Source: PALSA-555 sp963821325
GTDB lineage: Bacteria; Actinomycetota; Acidimicrobiia; IMCC26256; PALSA-555
Assembly (NCBI GenBank): GCA_963821325.1
Contig: CAWGDC010000001.1
Span: 372,001-436,000, forward strand
Length of the DNA stretch: 64,000 nt
Direction: 5' to 3'
The position numbers and the translations under genes were made by a program. Below are positions 35,838 through 43,109 of the stretch, in pieces. The notes under the pieces are model-generated. The model searched no databases and was not told the origin of the DNA. It saw nothing but the letters and a program-made list of their open reading frames with translations. Within the stretch, counting starts at the first letter, position 1. Each line of letters opens with the position of its first letter.

Positions 35838-36026
35838 GGCCGGATGGCCCATGTGACCTTAGGATTTAAGGGTCATGAACACGGCCGTCCTCTTCGACTT
35901 CAAACGTCAGGACTGCAAACTCGGTCCCTTGCCGTCACTCCTCGCCCAGTCGAACCGCCCAATCATGGGCAGCGCCTGGTGTGGAGTGACTCCATGGGCG
36001 GCGAGTTGATGGGATCGTGATGGGAT
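35838..36026 (+). repeat. Interspersed repeat copy R7 (full, subtype B)
   Basis: Left end GGCCGGATGGCCCATG, GACCTTAGGATTTAAGG and GTCATGAACACGGCC as in R6; centre CTCTTCGACTTCAAACGTCA; right end GGAGTGACTCCATGGGCGGC and TTGATGGGATCGTGATGGGA. It begins 12 bp after the TetR stop and ends about 50 bp from the AbiEii stop. Confidence 0.9.
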
Positions 36027-36075
36027 GCCGGGCTGGCCTGACGGGGTATTGGTCCTCGCTCAGGCCTCATCCGCC

Positions 36076-36843
36076 TTACGCGTTGAGTTGGGAAAGGAAG
36101 CCCTCTCCGACAGCGGTGAGTTCGTCCGTGGTGACGGCGCGCATGCGCTCGTCTCCGTGGCGTAGCCATCCTCTAAGCCGGGCAGGCTCTTCGAGCAGCA
36201 GCCGCCGTGTCGCCTCAACGATGGTTGCAAGGAGCAGCGCCGGCGCTCGCTTAGCTTGGGAGGCCAGGCGCGCGCCGACAAGTCCTTCGCTGAGCAGGCG
36301 GTAGATGTCCCAGGCGTCACCCGACCGCTTTTCGAACCGAGTCTCTCGTCTGTCTTGAATCGCGTGGAGCTTCATGGCAAGGAGCGGACCGACTTCGGCG
36401 ACCGGGACAGTCGCCCTGTTTGCGCGGTCGCTTGAGATGAGTGTGAGGGGCGTGGCGCTGTCAAGTGCCCAGCGGTGACCCGCTACGAAGAGCACCTCGA
36501 GATCTTGTAGGCCATCCATGTCGACGTCGCTGATGGCTTGCGTCCCGATTATCTCGACTTTGGTGCCCCCAACGTAGATGCGGTGCTGGGCTGTCGGGTC
36601 CCGCTCGGCGTCCTCGAGGTTCGCGAGCACTTCGAGTGCGTCGGGAGCGACGTCGTCATCGACAACGGCGTCCAGGTCGGCGGTGGCCCGATGCTGGCCT
36701 CCTGCGAGGCGCGCGTTGACTGCGACGCCGCCGATGATCGCGAAGCGGCCCAGACCGGCGGCTTCCAAGCGGGCCGCAGCAGCGACGAGCCCTCGCATGG
36801 GCTCGCCGCCAAGCACGATCGGGATCGCTTCAGTCCCAGACAC
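36076..36843 (-). CDS. AbiEii-type nucleotidyltransferase toxin
   Basis: 255 residues from GTG 36843, which overlaps the end of AbiEi by 14 bp. FAIIGGVAVNARLAGGQHRA followed by TADLDAVVDDD is the nucleotidyltransferase core (GG, then D-x-D). LAMKLHAIQDRRETRFEKRS and GDAWDIYRLLSEGL are the AbiEii motif III/IV region (Lys and Asp). Type IV AbiEii toxins transfer nucleotides, in studied cases to tRNA, and protect against phage by growth arrest. A 110-bp-interrupted relic of the same 3' end lies at 27705-28075. Confidence 0.88.
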   Translation of the reverse strand: MSGTEAIPIVLGGEPMRGLVAAAARLEAAGLGRFAIIGGVAVNARLAGGQHRATADLDAVVDDDVAPDALEVLANLEDAERDPTAQHRIYVGGTKVEIIGTQAISDVDMDGLQDLEVLFVAGHRWALDSATPLTLISSDRANRATVPVAEVGPLLAMKLHAIQDRRETRFEKRSGDAWDIYRLLSEGLVGARLASQAKRAPALLLATIVEATRRLLLEEPARLRGWLRHGDERMRAVTTDELTAVGEGFLSQLNA

Positions 36844-37856
36844 GCTGGTATTCCTCCGGGGGTGACCAATCGGAGAGAATCTCGCGTGCCCGTGGCCGCG
36901 ATCCTGAGCCAGCTCGAGGGCCACCGCGACCGGGTGGGCGAGTGGCCAGCCCTCTTCCAGCTTTGGAGGCCACGGCTCTTCTGCGATTCTTCGGACTGGG
37001 GCCACGGCGATCGAAGTCGTGTGCTCGCCAGGAGAGGCACGCTCATAGGTGCGCACAGCGATCGTGACAACCACTGGGCCCGGGACGTACAGATCTAAGC
37101 CGGGATCCGCCGCGACCATCGGTGCCCCCCATGCGATCGCGGCCCGCTGGCCAGTCAGACGCCACGTCGGACCTTGCGCATCTGGACCCCCGATGCCAGC
37201 GTCGTTCGGCTTCGGTCGGTCGCGCAGCCACGTGCGGTCTTGTGGCCACGCATCCGCGAGTTCCCAGAACAACTCCGGCAGCACCGGCCGCCCGGACGCC
37301 TCGATCAGTCCCTTGCTTCGCATATCCGCCAGAGCAGCACTGACGGTGGACGGTGCCAATCCGAACCTGGCCGCGCTGCGACGGACCGCCAGTGCTGTGG
37401 TGGGATCGGTCAACAGTGCGTATGCGACAGCGCGACCCCCAACCCGGTCAGCGGAGCTTGGCGTCCCGCCACGTCGCGCCGGCGTTCGAGCGGCTGGAGG
37501 TCTCCTCGGTCGATGGCGATACCGACCGCGTCGGCCGGAATGAGCCGCAGATGCCCGCGACGGTCGAACCAATTCCAGCCGGCTTCGCTCAGGCCTTCGC
37601 GTGCCCGTTCGGTGATTTTGTCAGCCACGACGACGTCGACTACTCCTCCCCCGGTGGGACTCCCGAGTGCTGGGAGACGTTCGCGGGTGAGATACGCGGT
37701 CGCTCGAACACGCAGCCGAAGCCGATGCCCGGCGATGGTGACAGCGAGGTCTGCGTCGGTCGTTTCCGCTTCGGTTGGCAGCCCAAGTTGGGCCAGGGCT
37801 ATGGCGAGGTCCTCGACCGCCGCTTCGTGAAGTTCTGTTGAGCGGGTGCGTGCCAT
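36830..37856 (-). CDS. AbiEi-family antitoxin/transcription regulator, frameshifted twice
   Basis: Begins at ATG 37856: RTRSTELHEAAVEDLAIALA, then VVDVVVADKITERAREGLSE and RRGHLRLIPADAVGIAIDRG. Near 37470 the frame shifts and continues as a winged helix (YALLTDPTTALAVRRSAARF, GLAPSTVSAALADMRSKGLI) and a C-terminal domain to about 36890, where a second shift restores the natural end REILSDWSPPEEYQRVWD and TGA 36830. Intact length is about 340 residues. It represses its operon and neutralises AbiEii. Two GTATAC elements at 37875-37880 and 37888-37893 lie upstream and may be operator half-sites; TATACT at 37887-37892 (reverse) may be the -10. The shifts are probably assembly indels, but could be decay. 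Confidence 0.75.
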
Positions 37857-38086
37857 CAGGTGTTCGTCGTTTGGGTATACCCGGACAGTATACAGCCTCA
37901 CGGCTCGGCGCCGTCCAGCGACCGCTCCGGCCGGCCAGGCGGCGGCGATACAGCCCCCGTTGGGCGTGCGAGCCAGTCTCAAGTGCGGCAGGGCGATCAG
38001 CCGTCACGGAAGCCGGCGGGTCATTGAGGCGTGGGCCGGCGCGCCGTGCCGTCACGATCCGACCCAGGCGGGCTCAAACTCGCACC

Positions 38087-38120
38087 TATACACACCGCTC
38101 ACCCCGGCGGTGTGTATACT
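38087..38120. promoter_or_regulatory. Operator and promoter of the VapBC module at 38.1 kb
   Basis: TATACACACCGC (38087-38098) and GCGGTGTGTATA (38107-38118) are perfect 12-base inverted arms with an 8-base spacer, the strongest palindrome in the window. TATACT (38115-38120) overlaps the right arm and ends seven bases before the GTG at 38128, implying self-repression and a leaderless transcript. Confidence 0.8.
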
Positions 38121-38127
38121 CACGGGC

Positions 38128-38349
38128 GTGCGCCGGATTCAGATCCACATCGACGAGCAGCTCGACGACGCAGCGGCACGAGAGGCCGCCAGGCGAGGAG
38201 TGTCCAAGGCTGCCCTGATCCGTGACAGCCTCGCTCGGGTTGTCGACGTCGAGGCCGACGCCCCCGGCTCATGGACGGCCCTCGACGGCTGGCTCGACGA
38301 TGCGCCGATCGATGACATCGACGACGTTATCTATGGCGACGCGTCGTGA
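38128..38349 (+). CDS. VapB-type ribbon-helix-helix antitoxin
   Basis: 73 residues from GTG 38128. RRIQIHIDEQLDDAAAREAA and GVSKAALIRDSLARVV are a ribbon-helix-helix domain; the acidic tail (DDAPIDDIDDVIYGDAS) is typical of VapB. There is no ribosome site, but the promoter ends 7 nt upstream. A perfect 12-base palindrome overlaps the promoter. It overlaps VapC by 4 bp. Confidence 0.92.
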   Translation: MRRIQIHIDEQLDDAAAREAARRGVSKAALIRDSLARVVDVEADAPGSWTALDGWLDDAPIDDIDDVIYGDAS

Positions 38350-38744
38350 GATTTGCCGATACGAGCTTCTGGTTCTCATTGCAAGAGCGCCGTGATCGTC
38401 ACCACGCTCAAGCCAGCGTCCTCGCGAGATCCGAAGGCGGACGAGTGGTGACATCGAATCATGTCGTCGGCGAAACATGGACGTTGTTGCGCCGTCGATC
38501 CTCACATGCCGCCGCGGTCGGTTTCCTCGATCGGCTCGAGCAGCTCCCGAACGTCGATGTTCTCTTCGTGACTGACGACGTGGAGCGCGACGCTTGGCGC
38601 TGGCTTCGGCATCATGACGAACGCAAGTACTCGTTCGTGGATGCAACGAGCTTTTCGCTCATGCGCAAGCGTCGCATCCGCGAGGCTCTCGCGTTCGACG
38701 GCGACTTCACCGTGGCCGGGTTTGTAGAGGTGCGTCCCCGATGA
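38346..38744 (+). CDS. VapC-type PIN-domain toxin
   Basis: 132 residues from GTG 38346. RFADTSFWFSLQERRDRHHA (Asp at residue 5), VVGETWTLLRRRSSHAAAVG (Glu), YSFVDATSFSLMRKRRIREA (Asp) and LAFDGDFTVAGFVEV (Asp) are the complete PIN set. It is a Mg-dependent RNase toxin held by the overlapping antitoxin. Repeat R8 begins about 46 bp after its stop. Confidence 0.93.
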   Translation: MRFADTSFWFSLQERRDRHHAQASVLARSEGGRVVTSNHVVGETWTLLRRRSSHAAAVGFLDRLEQLPNVDVLFVTDDVERDAWRWLRHHDERKYSFVDATSFSLMRKRRIREALAFDGDFTVAGFVEVRPR

Positions 38745-38790
38745 GACGGACAAGTCCCATCCGCAACAGGAGTCCGAGACCCAACGATCA

Positions 38791-38832
38791 ACAATGTGGG
38801 CGGCGAAGGTTGATGGGATGCTGATGGGATCG
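38791..38832 (+). repeat. Interspersed repeat copy R8 (partial right end)
   Basis: Only the right end is clear: AATGTGGGCGGCGAAGG, then TTGATGGGATGCTGATGGGA and TCGG. It follows the VapC stop by 46 bp and is the last copy in the window; none was found from 38.9 to 64 kb. Confidence 0.8.
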
Positions 38833-38888
38833 GTGCGCTCACCTGCGGTGATAGCCCCCGCTGACACCTGCCTTATTGGACCGGCATT

Positions 38889-39596
38889 GTGAGAGCGGTC
38901 CTCTTCGACTTCTACGGGACGCTGGCCCAGGCGACGCATTGGGTGTCCGTCGATGTTGTGCTGGCGGAGCACGGGTACGAGCTGCCGGACGACGTGCGGG
39001 ACCGTTGGTGGAACGAGGGTGTGGACGGGGTCGAGCACCTGGAGCACTCCCAGAGCCGCGAGCAGTATCAGGCGTGGCAGCGGGAGCGGCTGCTGGGCAT
39101 GCTCGCCGAGGTCGACGTTCATCCCGGGGAGTACGAGGCGATCCTCGCGAAGCTGGGCGAGGGCACGGCGTCACGGATCCTTGAGGCGTTCCCGGAGGTG
39201 CCCGGGGTGCTCGACGCGCTGCGCGAGCGGGGCCTGGCGTTGGCGGTTTGCTCGAACTGGGACTGGGAGTTGATGGACGCGCTCGAGGAGGTCGGGCTCG
39301 CCGGCGGGTTCGACGTGGTCGTGTCGTCGGCGTGGGCGGGTGCCCGAAAGCCGCACCCCCGGATCTTCGAGCACACCTTGACGAAGCTCGGGGTCGGCCC
39401 CGCCGAGGCGCTGTTCGTCGGTGACACGTGGGGCCCCGACGTGGTTGGTCCCCAGGCGATGGGGATGGCGACGCTGTACCTTCGACGGGACGGCCGCTGG
39501 CCCGACGACGCTGCGCCGCCCGATCCTGGTGCGGACGGGGTGCGGTCGGCACCGGACCTGCGGGCCGTGCTCGACATCGTGGAGGAGGCAGCGTGA
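38889..39596 (+). CDS. HAD-superfamily hydrolase
   Basis: 235 residues from GTG 38889. AVLFDFYGTL carries the nucleophilic Asp7 (motif I is DFYGT, so the second Asp is Tyr-shifted as in some HAD proteins). AVCSNWDWELMDALEEVGLA is motif II, SSAWAGARKPHPRIFEHTLT motif III with the Lys, and EALFVGDTWGPDVVGPQAMG motif IV with its acidic residue. A helical cap lies between motifs I and II. It should be a phosphatase or haloacid dehalogenase-type hydrolase. It overlaps the aldehyde dehydrogenase start by 4 bp. Confidence 0.92.
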   Translation: MRAVLFDFYGTLAQATHWVSVDVVLAEHGYELPDDVRDRWWNEGVDGVEHLEHSQSREQYQAWQRERLLGMLAEVDVHPGEYEAILAKLGEGTASRILEAFPEVPGVLDALRERGLALAVCSNWDWELMDALEEVGLAGGFDVVVSSAWAGARKPHPRIFEHTLTKLGVGPAEALFVGDTWGPDVVGPQAMGMATLYLRRDGRWPDDAAPPDPGADGVRSAPDLRAVLDIVEEAA

Positions 39597-40993
39597 CGAC
39601 GACGACCACGACGGCGGCGAGTGGGGTGGATATCTCCGCCACGGTGGCGCGGCTGCGGGCCACGTTCAACGCCGGCCGCACGCGCCCGCTCGCGTGGCGC
39701 CGTGAGCAGCTGGAGCGGCTCCGTGCGCTGCTGGTCGAGGGCGAGGACGACCTCCTCGACGCGTTGCATGCGGACCTCGGCAAGCCGCCGACGGAGGCGT
39801 GGGCCACCGACATCGGGTTCGTGATCAGCGAGGTCGACCACGCCCGGCGGCATCTGCAGTCGTGGATGCGCCCGAAGCGGGTCTGGGCTCCGTTGGTGAC
39901 CCGGCCGGCGTCAGCACGGATCGTTCGGGAGCCGCTCGGGGTCGCGCTGGTGATCGCCCCGTGGAACTACCCGGTGCAGCTGCTGCTGTCGCCGATGCTC
40001 GGCGCCATCGCCGCGGGGAACTGCGTGGTGGGCAAACCGTCGGAGGTCGCACCGCGGACCTCGGCGGTGCTCGCCGAGCTGGTGCCGAAGTACTTAGACC
40101 CCGACGCGGTCGCGGTGGTGGAGGGCGCTGTCCCCGAGACGCAGGCGCTCCTCACCGAGCGGTTCGACTACGTCTTCTACACCGGGAACGGGCGCGTGGG
40201 GCGCGTGGTGATGGAGGCAGCCGCGAAGCACCTCACCCCGGTGACCCTCGAGCTTGGCGGCAAGAGCCCCGTCATCGTCGACGAAGACGCCGACCTGGCC
40301 GTCGCGGGCCGCCGGGTCGCCTGGGGCAAGTACCTGAACGCGGGCCAGACGTGTATCGCGCCCGACTACGCGCTCGTCGCGAGGAGCCGCGAGGACGAGT
40401 TCGTCGAGCACGTCCGGCGCGCCATCTTCGACTTCTACGGCAGTGACCCCAAAGCCAGTCCCGACTTCGGGCGTATCGTGAACGACCAGCACTTCCGCCG
40501 GCTCGCCGGCCTCCTCGACGGCGGCACGGCATCGGTCGGCGGCGTGACCGACGAGGCGCAGCGCTACGTGTCACCGACCGTGCTGCAGGAGGTGCGCGAC
40601 GACGCCCCGGTCCTGCAGGACGAGATCTTCGGCCCGATCCTTCCCGTGGTGCCGGTCGACGACATCGGCGCGGCGATCGCCTACGTGAACGAGCACGAGA
40701 AGCCGCTGGCGTTGTACGTCTTCACCCACTCGGGTGCCACCCGCGACCGGGTGCTGGCGGAGACGACGTCCGGCGGCGCGGCGGTGAACGCCACGATGTA
40801 CCACGTGGCGGTGCCGGGGCTTCCGTTCGGCGGGACGGGGCCGAGCGGGATGGGCGCGTACCATGGCAAGGCGAGCTTCGACACGTTCAGCCACGCCAAG
40901 AGCGTGCTCCGCAAGGCAACGAAGCCGGATCCGGCGCTGGCCTACCCGCCGTACACGTCCCGCAAGGACCGGCTCATCCGCCGTTTCCTCTAA
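39593..40993 (+). CDS. Aldehyde dehydrogenase
   Basis: 466 residues from GTG 39593, preceded by GGAGGAGG, a near-perfect ribosome site. VIAPWNYPVQLLLSPMLGAI (cofactor loop), LELGGKSPVIVDEDADL with Glu220, and NAGQTCIAPDY with nucleophilic Cys254 are the ALDH hallmarks; DEIFGPILPV follows. The length and short C-terminus match the class 3 / fatty aldehyde subgroup, which oxidises medium- to long-chain aldehydes with NAD(P). The C-terminal TSRKDRLIRRFL is charged. It would suit oxidation of aldehydes arising from P450-hydroxylated alkyl chains; this role is inference. Confidence 0.94.
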   Translation: MTTTTTTAASGVDISATVARLRATFNAGRTRPLAWRREQLERLRALLVEGEDDLLDALHADLGKPPTEAWATDIGFVISEVDHARRHLQSWMRPKRVWAPLVTRPASARIVREPLGVALVIAPWNYPVQLLLSPMLGAIAAGNCVVGKPSEVAPRTSAVLAELVPKYLDPDAVAVVEGAVPETQALLTERFDYVFYTGNGRVGRVVMEAAAKHLTPVTLELGGKSPVIVDEDADLAVAGRRVAWGKYLNAGQTCIAPDYALVARSREDEFVEHVRRAIFDFYGSDPKASPDFGRIVNDQHFRRLAGLLDGGTASVGGVTDEAQRYVSPTVLQEVRDDAPVLQDEIFGPILPVVPVDDIGAAIAYVNEHEKPLALYVFTHSGATRDRVLAETTSGGAAVNATMYHVAVPGLPFGGTGPSGMGAYHGKASFDTFSHAKSVLRKATKPDPALAYPPYTSRKDRLIRRFL

Positions 40994-41008
40994 GCCCCGC
41001 CGCGTCGC

Positions 41009-42733
41009 CTAGGGGGTGCGCTCCCCGCGGCCCGCCTGCGACGATGGGGGGCGTTCGCCCCGCTTCGCCGCATACATCGCCGCGTCCGCCTCCGAGACCA
41101 ACCCCTCCGCGGTCGCCGCCCGCCGGGCGGCGCAGGCGACGCCGACGCTCGCCCGGAGGACGAGGCGGGAGCCCGCGAGCTGGAACTCGCCATGCAGCGC
41201 GTCTTGGACACGCTCCGCGATGCGGTTCGCCTCGGGCGGCCCGCTCACCTCGGGACACACGATGAGGAACTCGTCGCCGCCGAGGCGCCCGACGAAGTCG
41301 ACGTCGCGCACCGCGCGGGTGAGGCGCTCCCCGGCGGTGATGAGCAGCTCGTCGCCGACGGCGTGGCCGTAGCGGTCGTTGACCGACTTGAAGTCGTCGA
41401 GGTCGGCGAAGATCACCGCGGTGTACACGTCGTCGCCCTGCGCCAGCGTCGCCTCGAGTGCCGACATCACGGTCGCCCGGTTCAGGCACCGGGTGAGCAT
41501 GTCGATGGTCGCGCGCCGTTCGAGCTCGGCTCGCAGTTGCGCGCTCTCGGTCACGTCCTCGATGGACACGATCGCGCCCGTGGCGGTCACGTGGTCGGTG
41601 AGCGCCCGGATGCGGGCGAGGCATCGACGCAAGCTGCGTTGGTCGGGCCCCTGGACCTGCACCTCGAGGTCGGTGTCGAGCCCGTCGCTCACGGCGACGG
41701 TGATCGCAACGTCGAGACGAGGCCAGTCGTCGCGCACGACGCTGGCAAACTGCTCGTCGGCGGTGGTGCCGCGTGGGACGCCGAGGATCTGCTCGAGGCG
41801 CGTGTTCGTGTAGACGACCTGGCGGTCCCGGTCGACCTGGAGCAGCCCGCTCGGGAGCGCCTCAGCGAGACGCGCGAAGAGCTGCTCCCGCCGGCGGAGC
41901 GCCTCGTGGGTGGCGACCTCGTCCGACACGTCGATCATGTCCGCGGCGACGAACCCGCCGTCCGGGTCGTCGAGGTGATTGTGGTTGGTGACCTCGAGCC
42001 ACACCCAGGTGCCGTCGCGCCGCTCGTGGCGGAGCCGGACCCGTGGGCTCTCCCGCGCCGCGAGCATGACCATCCAGCTCCGGATGGCGAGCTCCTGATC
42101 GTCGGGGTGGATCAGCTCGAGGGATCGGCGCCCGATCATCTCCTCGGCCGACCAACCGAGGATCTGCTGGGTGGCGTCGTCCACCGCGACGAACTCGGCG
42201 AGCTCGTTCTTGCGGACGCGTGCGAGCCGGGGCGGGGCGTCGTCGAGCTCGACGCCGTGTGCGAGCGCCTCTTCCGCGCCGGGCCCGACGACGACCCCGA
42301 CGAAGACGCCGTGCTCGCGGCGCTCGTCGAAGTAGTAGAGGTCGACCTCTTGGTTCGCGGCCCCCGCGAGCCGCACGACGGTCCGGGCCGACCCGGCGGC
42401 GTGGGCCTGGTCCCACGCCGCGATGATGCGCTCCCAGTCGCCGGGGCGCACGAAGTCCATCGCGGAACGGCCCGGCAGCACGGTCGACTCGTCCAACTCG
42501 AGCGACGCCGGCAGCGGCACGAAGATCCCGTCCTCGCCGATGGCGGCGACCAGAGCGCCGGGGGTGTCAGCCAGCAGCCGGTCCAGCGCACCTCGCCACA
42601 CGATCGCCTCGGATGGCGAAAGCCCGTCCATACCCATGTTGTCGTCACCGCCCGGCGTCGCCTGAACCGCCGGATTCGGCGCCGCGCGACCCTCGGGGCG
42701 GCGGTCCTCGTCGCCCGCGGGCGGCTCAGCCAT
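41009..42733 (-). CDS. PAS-GGDEF diguanylate cyclase
   Basis: 574 residues from ATG 42733, overlapping the VOC gene stop by 8 bp. In order: an N-terminal sensor of unknown fold, a PAS domain (FVAVDDATQQILGWSAEEMI, WVWLEVTNHNHLDDPDGGFV), a second PAS-like domain (LLQVDRDRQVVYTNTRLEQI), then a GGDEF domain (DMLTRCLNRATVMSALEATL, FADLDDFKSVNDRYGHAVGD). The active site GRLGGDEF is intact, and RDVD five residues earlier is an inhibitory I-site for c-di-GMP. It makes c-di-GMP from two GTP in response to a cytosolic signal. No transmembrane segment is seen. ATG 42640 is a possible internal start. Confidence 0.93.
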   Translation of the reverse strand: MAEPPAGDEDRRPEGRAAPNPAVQATPGGDDNMGMDGLSPSEAIVWRGALDRLLADTPGALVAAIGEDGIFVPLPASLELDESTVLPGRSAMDFVRPGDWERIIAAWDQAHAAGSARTVVRLAGAANQEVDLYYFDERREHGVFVGVVVGPGAEEALAHGVELDDAPPRLARVRKNELAEFVAVDDATQQILGWSAEEMIGRRSLELIHPDDQELAIRSWMVMLAARESPRVRLRHERRDGTWVWLEVTNHNHLDDPDGGFVAADMIDVSDEVATHEALRRREQLFARLAEALPSGLLQVDRDRQVVYTNTRLEQILGVPRGTTADEQFASVVRDDWPRLDVAITVAVSDGLDTDLEVQVQGPDQRSLRRCLARIRALTDHVTATGAIVSIEDVTESAQLRAELERRATIDMLTRCLNRATVMSALEATLAQGDDVYTAVIFADLDDFKSVNDRYGHAVGDELLITAGERLTRAVRDVDFVGRLGGDEFLIVCPEVSGPPEANRIAERVQDALHGEFQLAGSRLVLRASVGVACAARRAATAEGLVSEADAAMYAAKRGERPPSSQAGRGERTP

Positions 42734-43106
42734 AGACACGCAGCTCGATGGTATTGCCATCGGGGTCGCGGACGTAGAGGCTCGTGGCATAGCCCCGCGC
42801 CCCAAACAGGCCGCGGACCGGCCCCTCGCCGACGACGTCGAACCGGCCGGACGCCGCGACCGCGTCGAGGTCGATGGGGTCGACGACGAGGCAGACATGG
42901 TCGACGTTGACCCCGGAGCGGGCCGCGGGGAGCAGGTCGATGATCGTCGCCTCGTTGACGCGCACCGACGGGAACGGGCTCGTGCCGGATCGCCAGTCAC
43001 CGACCCGGACGGGCTCGAGGCCGAGCTCGTCGCAGTACCAGCGGATCGACGCCTCGACGTCAGCGCAGTTCAGGACGAGATGGTCGAGGGCGCGGGCACG
43101 GAGCAT
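42726..43106 (-). CDS. VOC-family (glyoxalase/dioxygenase fold) protein
   Basis: 126 residues. ALDHLVLNCADVEASIRWYC supplies the first His ligand, VDHVCLVVDPIDLDAVAASG the second, and LYVRDPDGNTIELRVYG the terminal Glu. This is a complete single-domain vicinal-oxygen-chelate protein, close to the subgroup annotated as VOC family virulence protein or glyoxalase. It could be an isomerase, a dioxygenase or an antibiotic-binding protein. It lies between an acyl-CoA dehydrogenase and a diguanylate cyclase, overlapping the latter. Confidence 0.92.
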   Translation of the reverse strand: MLRARALDHLVLNCADVEASIRWYCDELGLEPVRVGDWRSGTSPFPSVRVNEATIIDLLPAARSGVNVDHVCLVVDPIDLDAVAASGRFDVVGEGPVRGLFGARGYATSLYVRDPDGNTIELRVYG

Positions 43107-43109
43107 GGC

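Noticed and set aside
26996..36026. A small conserved protein encoded by the repeats (reverse strand WTSVQS...FDWA frame or forward MVTAVLFDF frame)
   Set aside because: Copies share amino acids only where DNA is conserved; several copies have stops or frame changes, and no common start, ribosome site or promoter is present.
9865..38832. The repeats as attC sites of a chromosomal integron array
   Set aside because: Fixed orientation and toxin-antitoxin cargo are suggestive, but no GTTRRRY core with a matching inverse core or long imperfect palindrome is seen, the spacing is kilobases with multi-gene operons on both strands, and no integrase is in the window.
38876..38920. Repeat origin from the HAD hydrolase 5' end (shared GTCCTCTTCGACTTC)
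   Set aside because: The 15-bp match corresponds to the common HAD motif VLFDF and stops there; the rest of the repeat does not resemble the gene. Possible but not supported.
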